Below are positions 24,784 to 36,986 of a DNA stretch of 64,000 bases, one piece after another. Source of the DNA: Eucommia ulmoides. Its lineage: Eukaryota; Streptophyta; Magnoliopsida; Garryales; Eucommiaceae. A program made the translations under genes and the position numbers. The stretch is taken from contig CM028339.1 in the NCBI GenBank assembly GCA_016647705.1, positions 17,812,803-17,876,802 on the forward strand, read 5' to 3'. The stretch's first letter is position 1; the number at the start of each line of letters is the position of its first letter. The notes beneath the pieces were generated by a model that worked only from the letters and a program-made list of their open reading frames with translations, was not told the origin of the DNA and made no database searches.

Positions 24784-27200
24784 ATGGTACTCTTCTCACA
24801 TCTTCTCTTCTATATGTCTTCCTCTCTTTTTTTTCTCTTGAGTATAGCCCGTCGGGGTCCGGCTCTTTTGAGAAGACTCTTTCGGTATCCCCCATCCAAC
24901 ATATCGAGCTTAGTTTGTCTCTTGAAGAAGTTAATTGGATGCCTTCATCATCCGAGAGGGCTTGCGAGTCCAGCGGGGCAGAGCCATCTCAGCCTTCCAT
25001 TTCAACCAGGGGAACTAGTCAATCGAGAGTCCAGGGAGGGGTGAGTTCCTCCAAGGATCCCGTAAGCGAGTTCGACTTGGGTCCTTCCAACAAGTCTTAT
25101 TTAGTGGATCTGACCGTCCTGGAGGTTCCTCCCCCTTCTTCTTCGTTTGGTCAGGGTGCGGTGGCCAATGCTAACCCTGAATAACCTATTTATCAGGTCC
25201 CCTCAGACAACCAGGTATGTAAAATACAATCCAACATGACGGAGGATGAGGTAAAAACAGGCTAGGAGTAAATATTCCTTCTCCAGTTCGATGAAAGAAA
25301 GGGTTCCCCGAGTTGAGGAGCATGTCTGCGCGCCTCCAAAGGGGTACATAAATGTATATATGGATCAGCTCCTGATTGTCCTACGTTGTCCCCTTCATCC
25401 GTGGGTCTGTGCCATCTATTCGGAGCTCGGGTTGTGTCCGTCGTAACTTGCTCTGAGCAACATGAGGATGGTTGCGGTCTCCTACATCATCTTCTGTGCT
25501 AAATGAGTTGACCCATCCCTTGACCTTTTTCGGACTCTTTTCTTTGCCAAATCTATGCCCAGAGATCAAGAGTGGTATTATATTACTGTCCAACAACAAT
25601 TTCTGATTGGTTATAATCAATCGATAAAAGGTTGGAAACTAAGATTCTTCTTCCTCGGGGGAACCGGATGGGAGTGCTAGGGAGAGGACATAGACTACCC
25701 TGTCCATGGGCACTAGGAAAAAGTGGGTAAGTATATGTCCTGGATTTGAGTTGAATTTTCTGCTAGGTACCTATATCTAACTTGTGTTTTTTCTTATTTT
25801 CGTAGAACCAAAGAAATTGAAGAAGAAGAATATCCTCAACCCGGAGCTTGCCGAAGACAAGGATCAAGTCATCAGGATCGTATTCACACATGTAAAAGAG
25901 ATGAACAAGTCTACTCTGTATGATCGATACTTCTGGATAGATCCTTCACTACCCGAGCTGACCCCCGATGACTCATCCACAAACAGTAAGTCCTTTAATC
26001 CCTTTTGGGTTTCTGTTAGTCACTTGAACTATTTTTGCTGCACTTGACTATTTTATTTTTCATGCAGTTATAGACCGAGCTGCACTAAAAAAAAAATCAT
26101 AAAGGAAAGGTAAGCCAAGGATGTTGTTAAGGCTGCCAGCTCCCAACAGGGAGCTCAGCCCGAAGAAGGTGCTCAGGAATGAGAGTCCTCCTCAGCCTGG
26201 ACCACGCCCTACCGCACTCCGACGAGATCGACACCGGAAGGGGTGACCCCTGTCACGGGAATATCCCATATCCCAGTGGAAAATAACAGCCCAACCCCAT
26301 CCAAGAAGCGGTACAAAGGGAATAGGAAGGTGACAAAGGCTGAGGTTGAGCCGAAGTCGAAGCAGAGCAAGAAAGATGACCAGCCATAGCACAAAGAGAA
26401 GAGTAGGTCCTTCTCCATACCTGACATCGGCTTGGGCAGTGAGTCCTCGACATCCCTGATCTCTTTCCTAGATTTATTTATAAGATCACCCCCTGATGAC
26501 TGCCAGAAGATCGCCTCAAAGAGCGATGTGAAGCTAATCATTGAGCTATACAAGAATGTAATGGCAGTAAGTTCTCAGCTTGGTAGATTTTCTTAACTTT
26601 GAAATTTTTTCGTCTTCAACGTAGTAACTTCTCTTCCCGTTGAATGTAGAACCTCTTCAAGGTAGCTGAGGTGGGCTTTCATCTTAACTAGGCCAGCGAG
26701 GAAAAGAAGGTCCTCAGCGAGGAGAAATCAAATGCGGTGAAGGGCCTTAACAATCTTCACTAAAAGATGTGAGAGTTAAGCGCCAATGATCAGAAGATGA
26801 AGGCCCAAGTCGAGAAGCTCACCAAGGAAAAGGGCCAGTTAAACGATCAAGTCAACAAGTTGAAGGCCGACCTCCTTGGAATGATCAACTGGCTAACCGC
26901 CGTCGAGGAAGAAAAGCAAGAAACTATCGCCTGGGTTGAGCGACAGGTTGTGGACAACTGGAAGGCCATCTAGGAGTTCGTGGACTTCAAGCTCAATATT
27001 GGGACGACTTAATGCAGGACAACTACAAGGGCACTATCCGCTCGCTCCGTTGTCAGTATCCCCAGCTCTTCTACCACAAAATTTAAATGGAGTTCTCGGA
27101 CTCGAAAGAAAAATATAGGAAAACAGAGGCCGATCAAGCTGACTGCTGGCGAGCTGAGCAGCAAGGCCACAGATGCTCAGGTTGGGCCATCTCAATGACT
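24784..27200 (+). pseudogene. Antisense Tat-associated gene, Transposase_28 ('gypsy-type transposon') type
   Basis: Plus-strand coding-like blocks run opposite to gag-pol. A Ser/Pro-rich N-terminal part (from 24784 or 24915) is followed by a segment near 25340-25530 with LRCPLHPWV, IYSELGLCPS and NMRMVAVSYIIFCAK. That resembles the plant family annotated as 'putative gypsy type transposon' (Transposase_28). Further on, YDRYFWIDPSLPELTPDD (about 25920-25975) and a long charged heptad-rich region (about 26700-26940, with KAQVEKLTKEKGQLNDQV) suggest a C-terminal coiled coil. Extra antisense ORFs between pol and the 3' LTR are known for plant Tat elements. The function is unknown. Broken fossil. 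Confidence 0.65.
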
Positions 27201-28569
27201 TTCAACCACAGAAATTATATGTCCTCTATAGTTTTTTCATTTTTTTTTTTTTTTTGGTTGCTGCCCAGATCGAGCTTTTGTACCAAGCTAGAACCCTATT
27301 TTTTACATGTATTTTTTGAAGTAATGACAAATCATTTTTTGCCTGGTAACTCTTCCTCTGTTCAAAAGTTTCGTTTGATTAGTATATTTTTGCCACTTTA
27401 TGTTTCCATTTGTTGCTTGCATAACAGTCGCATAATAGTAATTAGAACCTGTCCAAGAATATCGACCTAATTAACCAACCTCAAAATTAAGGCTTACCAC
27501 GGTCATTTTCAATCACTTATAAGAATTTTGAAACGTTTGTTCATTTAATTCACATTGTAACTTCAAGAACCAGGTAAAAAATCACACCAGACTTAGTTTT
27601 AATACCGAACAGAATTTAATTATCAATTGGACTTAAAATCACCCAGATCACAACACGAAGAAGCATTAAACCTCAATCAAGTACAATACCAAGAAGAGTT
27701 AAACTTCAATTAGGTGTCACACCAAGAAAAACACAATCTCGCCCAAGTGTCAAAATTAGGTCGGTCTTTCAACCTTTACCATACTCATAGTCATTTTTCC
27801 CCCCTCCCCAGCCGATTACACAGTTCAGTATTGTTGGGCTCAAGTAGTCGGTTAAGTTTTGAGAAAGTCCGACCTAAGGTATGGCCCTTTCGGCCCCCAA
27901 GATTCGCAACACCTTGGTTGTTTTTCTATAGCCGATCATAGGTGAGTTATCCGTAATCGGGCTCATCCCTGAGCCTTTTCGAGTTATCTCAAGCTAGTCC
28001 TTGTAGGAGCGTCGTCCCTTTATATCGCCTAACTATGGTTGGCTATGAGGGGGTAGATTCTTAGTCGCAGGTCCTCAGACCCAGTCGACGCCCTGCCCTT
28101 AGTGGATGACATTGGTTTATCCCCGAATACAAACTATCGACCTGGTGGGAGATATGGTTATCATCTTCTACGATTTGCGCTAGGATGCCGTTTTTGTATA
28201 TTTACATGAGCCGAGAACACATTTGACTGAACACTTTTTTATTAATATAAAACTTCATTACATACTTAAGAATTTAAAATTTCTATTGTTTTTACGTCGG
28301 TGTTTCTTCTCTATGAAAATAAAGTTTCAAGTGCTCAGTATTCCCAAGGTATCTTAGGAGGACTCCTTCCTCGATCTCGAGCTTGTAGGTATCGCACCGA
28401 AATATATATGCGGGTGATCTTGTGTGGTCCCTCCCAGGTAGGAGCTAGCTTCTCAGCATTGTGATCCTTCTTGGCCAATATTACTTTCCTGAGGACAAGG
28501 TCACCGATATGGAAGGAACGTGGTCGAACCCTCCTATCGTAGTACCTTGTTGCCCTCTATTGATAAGTT
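27201..28569. other. Tat internal stretch without clear coding
   Basis: Lies between the end of the antisense gene and the integrase end. It has a T-run near 27236-27254 and no protein family I recognise. Small frames at 27087-27470 and 27714-27941 have no family features. Confidence 0.5.
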
Positions 28570-29600
28570 ACATGATGTACCTAAGTTCTTTCTCTCTTTT
28601 CTTCCAGAAGATCTATATTCACCGCCAAGGCTGCTTCGTTCTCAGCTTGGTTGAAGGTGGCTGATGTTCTCAGTGATGGTATACTAATCTCGGTTGGGAT
28701 AATGACCTCAAACCCGAAAGTCATTACAAATGGCGTTTCTCTTGTTGGGGTTCTGATCATGGTGTGGTATGCCCATAGAATGAGATAGAGGTCCTCAACC
28801 TGCAAGCCTTTAGATATGTCCAGCATTATCTTCAGGTTTTGCAAGGTTGTTCGATTGGTAACCTCGACCTGACCATTTAGTTGAAAATGGTCCGGCGAGG
28901 AAAAATGTGTGTTGATTCCTAACCCCGAGTAGAGATCGGTAAAGAGGTCGTTATCAAATTGCTTACCATTGTCCAAGACAATGGCCTTGGGAATGCCTAA
29001 TCAACATATCATACTCTTCCACACGAAGTCCCTGATTTTTTCATTAGTAATTTAGCCTAGGGGCTCGGCTTCCACCCACTTCATGAAACAATCAATAGTC
29101 ATGACCTGAAATTTCCTATATCTGGTTCCTTAAGATAAAGGTCCAAGCAAATCAATGCCCCACTGGACGAATAGCCAGGGGCTGGTCATGGGCACCAGTA
29201 CGGTAGGTGGGGCGTGAGGGTACACAACAAACCGTTGACACTTGTCGCATTTCTTCACGAATTCACTTGCCTCTTCTAACATCTTGGGTAAGTATTACCC
29301 ATGCCAAAGGAGTTTTCAAGCTAGGGATCTGCCCCCCGCATGATTGCTGCATACCCCTTCGTGAACCTCTCTCATCATGTACTCAGCCTCCTCAGGACGG
29401 AGACACCTTGAATAAGGGCCCAAGAAGGATTTTCAGTATAGCACTACATCGAGGATGGTATACCTCGTGGCTAAATTCCTCATTCTTCTGACCCCAGTTT
29501 GCTCGCTGGGCAGGGTACCATTTTCGAGATAATCTTTAGTCGGGTCCAGCTAAGACGGCTCATCCCTGAGCTCGCAAATGGTCATGATCTTTTTCGACAC
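28570..29600 (-). pseudogene. Gypsy integrase fossil
   Basis: At 28581-28976 the minus strand shows the DNGKQFDND catalytic region, the SSPDHFQLNGQVEVTNRT block (family S.P..PQ.NGQ.E..N) and LWAYHTMIRTPTRETPF. The upstream zinc-finger and core part continues to about 29500. The family inserts element DNA into the genome. Broken. Confidence 0.85.
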
Positions 29601-29699
29601 AGTCGTGCTTGACTTGTTCAGATATTATACGAGCAGGGTTCTCTTCAAAGTATACTCCACCGCCAAGGCTAGGTTCTCCAGGGCATCCGCATACCTGTT

Positions 29700-31330
29700 C
29701 TCTTCTCAGGAAATATGCGAGACTTAAACATTTTTAAAGTCGCTCATCAACGTTTTTGCTCTTTCCAGATATGCAATCATGCTCGACTCTTTGGAAAGAT
29801 AGTCCCCATTCACTTGGTTAACTACGAGTTGAGAATCGTAAAAGATCTGGAGAGTTTTTATGTTCAAATCTCTTGCTAATCGCAGTCTTGTAAGCAGGGC
29901 TTCATATTCGGCCTCGTTGTTCATAACTCAAAATCCTAGTCAAAGAGTATATTCTACTTCTTCTTTATCAGGGTCTACAAGGACCATTTTGGCCCCGCAT
30001 CCACTCAAATTGGAGAAACCGTCAATGAACAGCTGTCAGAAGTTTGGTCCCAGGTCAGTTTTCGTACTGGGGGACTTACCGGCTTGCTTAGTAAGAAGGG
30101 ATATCTCCTCAGCAGCTTCCAGGTCAATAACTGTCTGATCATCCGAAAATGTGAGCTCGGTAATGAAATCTGCCAAGACTTGACCTTTGGTGGTTGTCAT
30201 CGGTTGATAATCAATATGGAATTATCCGAGCTTGAAACTATATTTCATTAACCATCTAGAGACGTCAGAAGAATGGAAAATTTACATTAGTGGTTGATCG
30301 GTCAGGACAGCGATGGTGTATGTTTGGAAGCACTATCTTAGTTTTCTCGAGACAATCAGCAAAGCATATGCTAATTTCTCAAATCGCGAATACCTAGTCT
30401 TTGCATTTGTGAGGACTCTACTAAATTAATATACCAGACTCTAGATGTCGTTCTCCTCTATTACTAAGGCCGCGCTCACCACCGTGGTAAACACAGAGAT
30501 ATAGAAGAATATCTTTTATCCTCTTCTCGGTGTGCTAAGCAAAGGAGCTGAGGAGAAGTACTTCTTGAGCTCTTGGAATGTTGTTTCACACTCCACAGTC
30601 CACTCAAAGTTCTTATTGCCCCTAAGGACTTTAAAGAAAAAAAGGCATTTCTCAAAGGAACGAGAGATAAATCGATTAAGTACTGCCAGCCTTCTCTTGA
30701 GCATTTGTACTTCTTTCTTGGTGTAGGGTGAGGTCATCCTATGCACGACACCAATCTGGTCGAGATTGGCATCGATGTCACGTCGAGACACCATGTACCC
30801 AAAGAACTTACCCACAGACACTCCAAATATACATTTGCTCGAGTTAAGTTTCAAGCGATGCACTCGAAGTTTGTTGAAGCAGGCCTGGAGATGCCTGAGA
30901 TGGTCCTAAGCTTGGCTACTTTTAACCAGCATGTCATCTATGTAAACCTCCATTATATGACCAATCTCTTCCTTGAGCATTTTGTTGACCAATCTTTAGT
31001 AAGTCGCTCCAGCATTGCGTAACCCAAACGACATAACCTTGTAACAATATATCCCCTTATCTGTGATAAATGAGGTCTTGCTCTTATCAGGGAGGTACAT
31101 AAGTATTTGGTTTTAGTCAACATATGCGTTAAGAAAGCTTAGGAGCTCGTACCCAACAGTGGCGTCTATAACAATGTCTATTATCGGCAGGGGAAAGAAG
31201 TCCTTCAGGCTGACCTTATTCAAGTCCTTGAAATCTACACAAATGTACTATTTGTTCTCGGCCTTAGGAGCGAGGAATACATTAGATAACTAGTCCGAGA
31301 ATTTAACTTCCTCTAAGACATCAAACTTTA
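29700..31330 (-). pseudogene. Gypsy reverse transcriptase and RNase H fossil
   Basis: The YIDD catalytic motif (MEVYIDDMLVKS) is at about 30933-30944. It is followed by LKLNSSKCIFGVSVGKFFGY and the connection part (30516-30863). The downstream RNase H shows NNEAEYEALLTRLRLA and FYDSQLVVNQVNGDY (29724-29924), typical of Tat-lineage RNase H. Broken. Confidence 0.88.
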
Positions 31331-31399
31331 TGAGCTTATCCATCTCTTCTTCAATGATCTTCTGCCGATCAGGATAGAATTTCCTTCACTTTTGCCTGA

Positions 31400-33370
31400 C
31401 TGGGGGATGATGGACATCAGCATATAGTCGATGCATGGACACCTAGGGATTAATCCCAGGCATTTCATTACGAAACCAAGCAAAACATCATAGTTTTCCC
31501 AGAGCCGGTTGGTGAGCTCAATTCTTTGCTCGAGGTTGAGTTTAGCATCTATCCTCACCGTTCTCCCCTCTATAGACAAGTGAATGGGTACTTCCAGGAG
31601 GTCTTCATGAAGTGAGGGGTCGTGCTCCTCTTCTTGGGGATCATCGATAGGTATGAGCCCAACATCAACATCTAGGGCCATTAACTCAGGACATCCGAGC
31701 TCAGTATTACCGAGCTCAGGCTAGGGCGGTAATTGTTATTTTTTCTTCTCAAGTGCCCTCCTGGCACATGTCTTGGCTAGCTCCTGGTCTCTCCTCACCT
31801 CTCCTACCCCCTGGTAGGTGGGGAATTTTATTATTTGGTAATATGAGGAGCAGACGACCTTTAGGGCGAAAACTATATAGCAGCCCATTATGACGTTGTA
31901 GGATGAAGGCCTATCCACAATAAAGAACTTAGTTCAAACCATGGATAATCTAGGCTTAGACCCCACAGTGACGGGCATAGATATCCACCCGAGCGAGCTG
32001 ATGACGTCTCTCCCAAAACCGATAAAGAGTGACTTTGTGGGTTGCATGGCCCTTGGCTCCACCTTCATCTTATCGAAGGCAAACTTGAAAATAATATCGG
32101 TTAAACTATCTCCGTTGATAAAAATGTATCCCATCTTATAATGATTAATCATAACAGAGATAACCAAAGCATCGTCATGGAGCGTGTGCACTCCACGAAG
32201 ATCTTTCTCGCTAAAGGAGATAACATTGTGTGAGGTGGCATCGACTGTGCTTACCTCGTACACGTCTTGGTTGTTCTTCATCTTCGCCTTATGCCCATAC
32301 CTCTTTCAGGATGAGGATATTTCTCCTCCGAGGCTGAGCCCACCATGGATGACGTTAATTTCTCCTTCCACCCTTTTGTCGTCATCATCTTCGGCCTCAT
32401 TCCCTTGGAGCAAAAGTCGGGTACGATTTTTCCTTCTCTTCTGACCTCTATGCTCTTCTCAGTGATCATTCTCCTCAAATCGTGGTTCTCTATTCTCTCT
32501 ACGAACATAGTTTCCGAGGTATCCCCTCTTTATAAGGGCCTCTATCTATTCCTTGAGTTAGAACCAATCTTCAGTGAAGTGACCTCGATCACGATGAAAC
32601 TCACAATATTTGTTAACAGATCTCCTCATGGGTTTTCCCCTCAGGGAAGGAGCAGGAGGGAAGAACTCACTTTCGGGGTTCTCTGCAATGATTGTTGATA
32701 TTGATGCCGTCAGAAGGGCGAACCCTTGTTGTCGAGGCCTTGGGAGATGGAGACGTCTTCAGTCCCTAGGAAGAGGTCCTAACCACCCATCTGCTTGAAG
32801 CTTACGCAAACCCTAAGATCGGCTTGGTCCTTCCTCAACTTGTCTCTTCTTTCTCTAGAACTCTTCTCGGTCTCTCTTCATGTTATCCCTTAAATCACCC
32901 TCATAGAAATTTATACTTTTATCCAGGGCATCATGTAAATTTGGTGTGGGGAACGAGTAGAGGTCATAGGATAACCTCTGATGTCTTAGCCCATCGATGA
33001 AGGCGTTCAGGACCACGGCATCCGAGAGGTCCTCACATGCGATGGTCTTCATCTCGAACCTATCCACGTAGTCTCCCAGACTCTCACCAACCTTCTGTTG
33101 GAGCGCAAGGATGTGCATCATGGTCTTTGGCCTCTGTTGGGAGTGGCTGAAGCGAGTAAGAAAGAGCTGCTCTAGTTAGGAGAAAGTGGAGATGGAAACA
33201 GGGGCCAAATCCCAGAACCATGAACGGGCTATTTCGATAAAAGTGAGAGGGGGATTTGTATCTTAGCGTCACAGAGGTCGTAGGCATATCCATGTAGGAT
33301 ATGAAGATAGAAAAGTGGTCCACCGGGTCAGCGGTCCCGTCATACAGAGTCATCTAGGGATGGAAAAATC
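31400..33370 (-). pseudogene. Gypsy Gag and protease fossil
   Basis: The Gag part (about 32855-33353) begins with LYDGTADPVDHFSIFISYM and later shows QQKVGESLGDYVDRFE and VLNAFIDGLRHQRLS, typical of Tat Gag. The protease-like region (31934-32281) shows YIFINGDSLTDIIFKFAFDK, in the place of the family's D-[ST]-G-[SA]-S..I[LI]. Broken. Confidence 0.8.
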
Positions 33371-33603
33371 TGTAGGGTACCACTTCTTCCACGATATCAT
33401 CTGTAGGGGTGTAAGTTTACTTCCTCCATCGAGTGGGAGGTTGGAACCCTAGCGTCCAACCAAGGGACCCTTGACATCTCTCTATTCAAGTTGTTATTCA
33501 CCACGGCGTTCTGATCTATTTACATAATGATTTGACCAGACCTTGTGATCATCTAATCTTAGCTGAGCAGTGAGTTGGTGACCTGGGGAAGGCTTTTTGT
33601 GTG

Positions 33604-33622
33604 TTTTCCACAAACGGCGTCA
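33604..33622 (-). other. Primer-binding site of the Tat element
   Basis: The minus strand reads TGACGCCGTTTGTGGAAAA beside the LTR, resembling the TGGCGCCGTCTGTGGGAA PBS common in plant gypsy elements, with some drift. Confidence 0.6.
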
Positions 33623-33625
33623 AAC

Positions 33626-34388
33626 TGTCAAAAAATGGATAACACCCATAGTTGGTCTAATCAGAGTCCACATGGATTGTTGATGGTGATTTGGAGATTA
33701 TTTACTTGGAGTAGAAGTTCCTTCAATTTCTTATCCCCGGACCTCTATGTGACCTCGCCAACCTGAGCAGTTTTCGGCCTAAGTTCCAAGCGTGTACCTG
33801 CACAAGACCCATCGGGGTTGTGCTCGGCGAAGCTCCTTCAGCATAAGAGTAAGAGCTCGAGGGGAGAAATTATGTAAATGCTTTGAATATTCTAAAAACA
33901 GTTCATTTTCCAGCACTGTTTACCTTAGCTTTTATAAGAGAAAACTTGATTAGCTTTTTAGAGATTAAGGGCCTTAAGCTCGATTATCGACCTTAACACG
34001 GCGTGTGGTCAAGAAAAATGGTGCGTGAAAGGATTAGAGCCATGTGCCTAGGCTTTTTAGCATTGATGGAGAAGTCCATGAACCATCATGCCAATGCAAA
34101 ACGAAAATCGGCCAGGACATAAGTACAGATGATAAGGAGGATGTACTGACCAGAGTATCACCGGCCATGCCTCTCTTGATTGTGGAAAGCCTTCGAGCAT
34201 AATCGTCTATGTTTAAGAATTGGCCAGCCTGAGTTAACCGAGTTGAAGCGACCGACCAGGAAATTGTACCAATCAGAGCATAATTTTTAGTATTCATATT
34301 GTTTGTGCTTCCTGCCATGTCAGACGCTTGATACACGTGGAAGGCTTAGGTGGAATGATTCAAGGGGGGTTGGTTTTTACCCTCATCA
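33626..34388 (-). repeat. 5' LTR of the Tat element
   Basis: 763 bp bounded by TG/CA, next to the PBS on its left. Its right 136 bp match the left LTR remnant. The minus strand reads TATAAAAG at 33937-33930, a likely promoter. The right flank is a TG microsatellite, so the insertion duplication cannot be read. Confidence 0.7.
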
Positions 34389-34391
34389 TAC

Positions 34392-34394
<3 letters not shown>

Positions 34395-34428
<34 letters not shown>
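34395..34428. repeat. (TG)17 microsatellite
   Basis: A pure dinucleotide run beginning seven bases after the Tat LTR end. Confidence 0.95.
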
Positions 34429-34429
<1 letters not shown>

Positions 34430-34431
34430 TG

Positions 34432-35320
34432 TTATATGTATATTTTCTATTATTTGTGCTGAGAGGAAGTAGACTGGAATACCGATAAAGCCTCTTAAAA
34501 ATAGTTAGGCACATGACAAGTGACTATTTTTTGTCCAAAATTATAACGGGAATAATAACTTCAACTGTACTCAGATGATTAAAAGACTTTAAACTATTAT
34601 ATGTTCAAATTGAAACCATGAGGACCAAAGTGAAATTTATCAAACTTCAAGAGTTCAAAGTGTCAAATCCCATCTTTTCATATCATCTCTCAATTTTTAT
34701 TTTTATTTTCACATTTTTTTCAATGAAAATTAAAATAAGAGATATAAAAGAGTAATCAATAAACAACAAGGCCATGAGGGCATTGTCAAACAAAAGAGAA
34801 ACAAATAAAATTGATATGTTTTTAGGACACATTAACTTTGTACTACTCTCAACAATTACCAAATCCAGGCCCAATGGAGGGGTCAAACTGTAAGTTATTG
34901 AAATAAATCTAGACCCCACTCACGTGCTCTTGCATTTTCTTTTTTCTTTTCTTTTTTTTTAATTAACTCAAGAACACTCACCTGACCCTTCCATTTGACT
35001 TGAAATCCACATCCTCTCTCTCTTTTTGATGCACTGGCTAGGTTGCAGGTTTAGGTCTAATTAATCCAAATTAATGACTGATAATTATTGGATAGAGATA
35101 TGATTTCATTCTTTAATTACTTTTTAGATATAATCAAGGGGTTAGGAAGGCTAAAAATCTGGGGTAGCATGTGATCGTATATTTGTCTTACCTGCTTAAT
35201 CATGTTTTATGACTTGTCCAAATCTTTATATTGTGTCCAAACAGAATTTCTTATTACCAAATCGTATCAAATTATCAATAAATAAATCACTTGAAAGAAT
35301 GTTTTTTTTTTTTTGTTTTG

Positions 35321-35351
<31 letters not shown>

Positions 35352-35534
35352 GGTTGGGTTTAGAGTTTATATATAAAAGCAATATATGTGTGTGTGTGTG
35401 TAGTTTTAACTTTTAAATAATTGCAACCAAACAAACCCTAAGCTTTTGGAAGATTAGGACATGTAGGGAAGGCACAGTTGTAGAAGTAATACGACGTCGA
35501 CAGGTCTTGGCCATGGAATAGGGTTTCGATTATA
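34432..35534. other. Intergenic AT-rich DNA
   Basis: No gene seen. Contains T-runs at about 35301-35349 and a short GT run near 35387-35401. Confidence 0.6.
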
Positions 35535-35543
35535 TATATTTTA

Positions 35544-36977
35544 GGATTAATAGTACTTTAGTCCTAGTGGTTTGATTGATTTGCATTTATTTCTCTATGA
35601 TTTTTTTCTTGACACTTACCCTTATGTAGTTTGGGACTTATTACGTTTTTCATTAACTTTAACGATCAACGGACGGAAGTCAACCGAAATCCGTTAAATA
35701 GTATGAAATGACATTTACACTCTTAAAATATTTTTATAAGGACTATTTTTATATACTAAAAAACGTATGGGGCTAATGTGTATTTTGTTTATTTCATCTT
35801 TTTCCTTGTGGCTCATCCGGTGAACTCTATCTCTCCGGCGAGGCTTCTCCGGCGATTTTTTTTTTCCAAACAAAATGGGGTAGGGGTGGGGGTGGGGGTT
35901 GGGGGGAGGATGTTCCTACCACCATCCACCATGTCCAACCAAAGCAAGCCTCAAATTTTCTGTCAAAATTTACAATTAATATTTAGAGGATAAAAAATAA
36001 ATAAATAAATTATCTTCGTGTTCATCTTCATCTTCATCTTCACCCTACTGCTTGATGAACAAAATTCCAAGTTTTTCCTTCATTTTTCTGGAATTTTCAG
36101 ACAAACCAAAAATTTCTTCACCTCCTTTCTCCCCCTTCGAACAGCAACAGTGCTTGGGCGATCAATTGGGTTTCCACCACCCCCTTCTCGATATCCCAAA
36201 TCGTGCAGGTCGTGTCGATACTGGAAGTTCCGATTCGCCGGGTTTCAACCTCGTTCCATTTGAAGGAGGTGAGCGGGGCGGATAATTCGCTGCTCTTGTT
36301 GTTGTTGAGAACAAAGAGCGGCTCAATCGAGTCGTTGCGGACTTCCCAGAGGGGGTGAAAGTTGCCGGAGGAGGCGAGGAGGTCGGAGGATTTGAGGAGC
36401 GAGGCGGAGGGTTTGGGGTGGAACATGAGCTTCGTCGGCGGGTAGGGGTGGTCGAAGGAGAGGTTAGGGTTGGTCGTGACGGAGAGGGTTTCGTCGTCGA
36501 ACGAAACCATGTCGACCCGGTTGCTCAATTCCTCGATGAAGCTGCCGAGGGCAAGGCGGCGGTGGTTGCGGTGGTGGACGGCGGAGGAAGAGAAGGCGAC
36601 GGCGTAGATGGGATAGGGAGATTCACGGGTGACGGTGGTGTTTTCAGATTTGAGGTGGGATTCTTGAGTTGAATTCTCCATTTTTTCCGGTGTGGGGGTG
36701 GTTGATACCCCGAGAAGAGGAAGAAGAGATGATGAATAGTGTTAGTAAAATACACATGGACTCATTAAGGTTCTTAAAATTTACAAATAAATCTCTTTCA
36801 ATTAATTAGAATAAAATAATAAAATTACCCTTAATATCAAAATAAACTGACACAACTATCCTTAATTTTAATCAGTACACTTAAGTCCAAGATCACAAGA
36901 CAATAAATATCAAGAAATAAACTACAGAGATAAATACAAATCGACTAAATTACATAGAGGTAAAGTGCTACTAACCT
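35544..36977. mobile_element. Mutator-like element carrying a host gene fragment (candidate Pack-MULE)
   Basis: The ends are inverted repeats of about 100 bp. The left GGATTAATAGTACTTTAGTCC pairs with the right end reversed, AGGTTAGTAGCACTTTACCTC. The match continues through GATTTG-ATTTAT-TCT, TTTCTTGA and TTGGACTTA at roughly 75% identity. Both ends abut the exact 9-bp repeat TATATTTTA (35535-35543 and 36978-36986), the duplication length of Mutator-like elements. No transposase is present. The cargo is the 5' half of a TTG1-like gene in antisense (36118-36681) plus some of its leader. The duplication is AT-rich, so chance has to be weighed, but the TIR match supports it. Confidence 0.75.
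36118..36681 (-). pseudogene. TTG1-like: Truncated TTG1-like WD40 gene copy
   Basis: An open frame of 187 codons whose first ~174 residues follow TRANSPARENT TESTA GLABRA1/AN11 closely: [12 protein letters not shown] near residue 22, [31 protein letters not shown], then [14 protein letters not shown] and [23 protein letters not shown]1 (about 340 residues, several WD repeats) is the scaffold of the MYB-bHLH-WD40 complex controlling anthocyanin, trichome and root-hair genes. Here the similarity stops abruptly near 36156 and about 12 unrelated residues follow to a stop, so the second half of the propeller is missing. FHPLWEV stands where the family has FLRLWEV. The copy lies inside the TIR pair of a Mutator-like element. 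It cannot form a full propeller and is probably non-functional as TTG1, but the frame is intact and could give a chimeric peptide if expressed. Confidence 0.85.
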
Positions 36978-36986
36978 TATATTTTA

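Larger units (their letters stand above)
24302..34388 (-). mobile_element. Tat-type Ty3/gypsy element with antisense extra gene
   Basis: A minus-strand gypsy: 5' LTR at 33626-34388, PBS near 33604-33622, Gag/protease region (31400-33370), reverse transcriptase and RNase H (29700-31330), integrase (28570-29600), a plus-strand extra gene (24784-27200), then the remnant of the 3' LTR (24302-24440). RT before integrase is the gypsy order. The missing chromodomain and the antisense extra gene fit the Tat lineage. The Athila element has split its 3' LTR, the rest of which must lie left of this window. It is a heavily broken fossil and the oldest layer of the nest. Confidence 0.8.

Noticed and set aside
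36355-36672. 105-codon Gly/Val/Glu-rich plus-strand frame
   Set aside because: Antisense shadow of the TTG1-like frame.
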